DNA from: Paramecium pentaurelia
Lineage: Eukaryota > Ciliophora > Oligohymenophorea > Peniculida > Parameciidae
NCBI GenBank assembly: GCA_905183005.1
Contig: CAJJDO010000091.1
Span: forward strand, 124,001-188,000
Length of the DNA: 64,000 bases
Direction: 5' to 3'
Numbering within the stretch: position 1 is the first letter of the stretch; every line of letters begins with the position of its first letter. The translations under genes were made by a program, and so were the position numbers. The notes under the pieces are model-generated. The model did not search any database. It saw only the letters and a program-made list of their open reading frames with translations, and was not told where the DNA came from. Shown in pieces: positions 61,478 through 64,000 of this stretch.

Positions 61478-62384
61478 TCAAAATGTTTTCAAATTCAATA
61501 GATTTGAAACTCCATTTCCAGTTGGTATCCATGTAATATTTGGACTCTTAGCTAATGTCTCAGCTATATGTTTAGCAGTCTCTAATTTCTTGATTTCAAT
61601 CTAGGCTATTTAATTAAATTAAATATTAATACCTGTTCCATATGATTTAACAGCTTCATTAATCAATCTTGCAGCCTCTGATTCTCCTTCTGATAAAATA
61701 ATTTTTGCATTTTTCTCTTCTTCATCTCTTAACACTATGAATTTTTATCTTTCAGCCAATTATTAAGCAACTTATTTAGCTTCAATAGCTTGAGCATATT
61801 CTTTCATAAATCCCAAATGTGTAATTGATACATCTTCCAATACAATTTTGAATTCCTTTGCTCTTTCAATTAAACCTTCCTTAATTTCTTAGGATATCTT
61901 TTCTCTCATTTTGATTAATTGATCTGCATCATATTAAGCCACAACTGCTTTCAAAACTTCATTAGCAATAGATGGAAGAATCTTCTCTTCATAATTTAAA
62001 CCAATTGTTCTAAGATAAATATTATTTGCAAATTCTACTTATAAATTTCAGGTAAATATTATTCAATAGGTTTATGTAGCATTCTTATAGCAATATCCAC
62101 TGTTTACAAATCTTTTGTACCTGTGTGAGAAGCCACAGTTTTTGGTTAAAGACGAACTTCAGCCACGATTGGTGACTAAATATCATCATTTTATTCAATA
62201 CTTAAATAACTGGAATGAAAAAGTGCATTCCTTCTCCATAGACAGATTCTTTCACTCCTTAAAATCGATCAAATATTAATCCTCTTTATCCACCATCTAC
62301 TGTATAAAAGAAGGACTTAAATAACATTCCACCTCCTACAAGTAGGGATCCTGCTGTTAATATGAGATTTGCAGCTCTTTCCAT
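61478..62384 (-). CDS. PHB1: Prohibitin (PHB1 type)
   Basis: Introns of 26, 29 and 27 nt give 274 aa, the normal PHB1 length. An N-terminal membrane anchor (ANLILTAGSLLVGGGMLF) precedes VDGGQRGLIFDRFQGV and EGMHFFIPVI. TGTKDLQTVDIAIRML, ILPSIANEVLKAVVAQYDA and the coiled-coil EAKQVAQQLAERQKF follow. The end PNITWIPTGNG fits PHB1 rather than PHB2. Prohibitins form ring scaffolds in the mitochondrial inner membrane. The convergent aconitase is also mitochondrial. Confidence 0.92.
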
Positions 62385-62574
62385 TTTTAATTATTAATTA
62401 TGGAGAAAAATTAATTTAAATATTTAAGAAACCAATACATTATTCAATAATGGTTGAGATCATTTAAAAAATTTCTAAGAATATAATATTATTTAAAATT
62501 TATGTCTTACAATATCAAATTCATAGAAATAGCATAAATATTATCATCCAAATTGCATTTTAATAATTTAATAT

Positions 62575-64000
62575 ATGGATTAAACTAAAGTCAAAAAATC
62601 TGGAGGATTCGAATCCATGGGATTAATCCCAGAACTTTATAGAGCTATCAAGAATTAGGGATTTAATGTTCCTACTCCAATTTAAAGAAAAGTATAATAA
62701 CCATTTATCTAATTTAGGCAATACCATAAATATTAGCAGGACGTGACATTGTAGCTTGTTCTAAAACTGGGTCTGGTAAAACAGCTGCTTTTCTGATTCC
62801 CCTAATAAATAAACTACAAAATCATAGTACAGTTGTAGGTATTAGGGGATTAATACTTCTTCCAACAAGAGAATTAGCATTACAAATTGCATCAGTTTTA
62901 AAAGTCTTATGTAAATTTACAGATCTTCAATATTCTATTATGGTTGGAGGTCATGGTTTTGAAGGTTAATTTGAAAGTTTAGCCTCAAATCCTGATATTT
63001 TGATTTGTACACCTGGTAGAGTGTTGCAACATTTATTAGAAGATAGATTGAAATTATCAAGAGTCTAAATGGTTATTTATGATGAGGCAGATTATTTATT
63101 TGAAATGGGTTTAGCAGATCAACTAAAATAAATATTAATTCATCTTCCTTCTTAAAAACAATCATTAATGTTTTCTGCTACTATTCCAGAGTAACTAAGT
63201 ATGTTTGCATCAGTTGGTCTAAAAGATTACATATTTTGCAAATTAGATAAAGAATTTCAATTACCTGATACAATGTAATTGCATTTTTTACTTGCAGCAA
63301 ATGATAATAAATTAAGTGCTTTGATATATTTAATAAGATAACTAGAAGATACTTGTTTAGTATTTGCATCAACTCGTTTTTTAGTTGATATGCTTTCTTA
63401 TGCCTTAAATAAATTTCATATATCATCTGTTCATGTTTATGGTAAAATGGATTAGTTGGACAGAAAAGAATAGTTAGATAATTTTAAAAGGAATCAAGCT
63501 AAAGTGTTAATTGTAACTGATTTAGCAAGTAGAGGTATAGATCTACCTTTTGTGGCCAATGTTATACATTATGATTATCCTTCAAATCCTAAAATATTTA
63601 TACATAGATCTGGTCGTACAGCAAGAGCAGGTAAAGCAGGTTATGTATATGCTTTAATATCATCAGATGAGATTCTTTATATTAAAGAAACTATGATTTA
63701 TGTAGGTAGAAAATTAGTGAATGAAGGTGATATTAATGATCCTTCATTGGCATTTTATGGTAGTTTACCTATTGAATTATTAATGTAAAATCAAGAGAAA
63801 TTGAATGATTTGAATGATGATATTGAGTTCTAGAATTATAAAGATATAGCAATTAGGGCTAATGAAAAGTTTCGTAAGACAAGAGGATCTGCTAAGAAAG
63901 TTAAAACAAATATTGATACTAGTTTAGTGCATCCTTTATTTAAAGATAAGATTTAAGTTGAAGAGGATACAAAAGATATGTTAAATTAGATTAAGAATTT
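62575..64000 (+). CDS. DBP10: DEAD-box RNA helicase DBP10/DDX54 (3' truncated by window)
   Basis: One 26-nt intron. It starts MDQTKVKKSGGFESMGL, where 'SGGFQSMGL' is the DBP10/DDX54 opening. Motifs: VPTPIQRKAIP (Q motif), ACSKTGSGKTAAF (I), LLPTRELALQ (Ia), TPGRVLQHL (Ib), IYDEADYLFEMG (II, DEAD), MFSATIPEQ (III), LIVTDLASRGIDLPFV (V) and HRSGRTARAGK (VI). It acts in 60S ribosome biogenesis in the nucleolus. The open frame continues to the last base; the C-terminal basic region is missing from the window. Confidence 0.92.

Noticed and set aside
1..64000. Widespread in-frame TAA/TAG as evidence of pseudogenes
   Set aside because: They fall at glutamine positions of conserved proteins, so the ciliate code with TGA as the only stop explains them.
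1..64000. Transposons, CRISPR arrays, viral genes or rRNA
   Set aside because: None seen on either strand; apart from the N-flanked duplication and short TAA/TTA microsatellites the window has no obvious repeats.

Overview
The window looks like ciliate macronuclear DNA, most likely Paramecium. Conserved proteins (MCM6, aconitase, prohibitin, kinases) read through many in-frame TAA and TAG codons at positions where glutamine fits, and every recognisable gene ends at TGA. Introns are tiny, about 19-32 nt, of the form GTA...TAG, and many contain TGA or shift the frame. The DNA is very AT-rich and genes are packed tightly on both strands. Standard-code ORF calling is therefore misleading here. 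All gene limits below come from reading with TGA as the only stop and removing these mini-introns. For many genes the total length minus the introns is an exact multiple of three; those cases give the stated protein lengths.

Layout. 1-5.0 kb: 3' end of a PI3-kinase gene (+), then four minus-strand genes: a Pol5/MYBBP1A C-terminal-like protein, succinyl-CoA:3-ketoacid CoA transferase, a NAP-family histone chaperone and an unknown protein with UIM-like and PCNA-box-like motifs. 5.4-9.3 kb: MCM6 and two K/Q-rich or coiled-coil proteins (+). 9.3-14.8 kb: an HF-x-[LF]-G repeat protein, an MFS transporter and a NEK kinase (-). 15.5-24.3 kb: a second MFS transporter, a coiled-coil protein, an MBOAT acyltransferase, a ceramide-synthase-like protein, a secreted M28 peptidase, a cystatin and a small lipid-anchored protein. 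24.7-31 kb: an M20 peptidase, a Cys-rich membrane protein, a PITAIRE CDK, tRNA-Leu(UAG) and a BTB protein. 31.7-44.5 kb: a MORN protein, an MT-A70 methyltransferase fused to ZZ-type zinc fingers, a CDC7-like kinase, a coiled-coil protein, a small membrane protein, a CTL/SLC44 transporter and a SIZ/PIAS SUMO ligase. 44.2-46.3 kb: an exact-looking 1048-bp tandem duplication around a single N, probably an assembly artefact. 46-58 kb: an unknown protein with odd arginine codons, several small unknowns, an inactive dual-specificity phosphatase, a SERBP1/Stm1-like protein, a second small lipid-anchored protein, a Ser/Thr kinase and a WD40 protein with a one-base frameshift. 58.6-64 kb: aconitase, prohibitin and a DBP10/DDX54 helicase that runs off the end.

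There is no operon logic. Genes are mostly ordinary eukaryotic housekeeping and signalling genes with very short spacers. Several divergent pairs share short promoters, such as 49374/49397 with 22 bp between start codons. The most notable items are the MT-A70 plus ZZ fusion, a pair of small MG-x(0-2)-CC proteins sharing a C-terminal SKNLNKKF motif, an E2F-like CpG cluster between MCM6 and the UIM/PIP-like gene, and the catalytically dead phosphatase.
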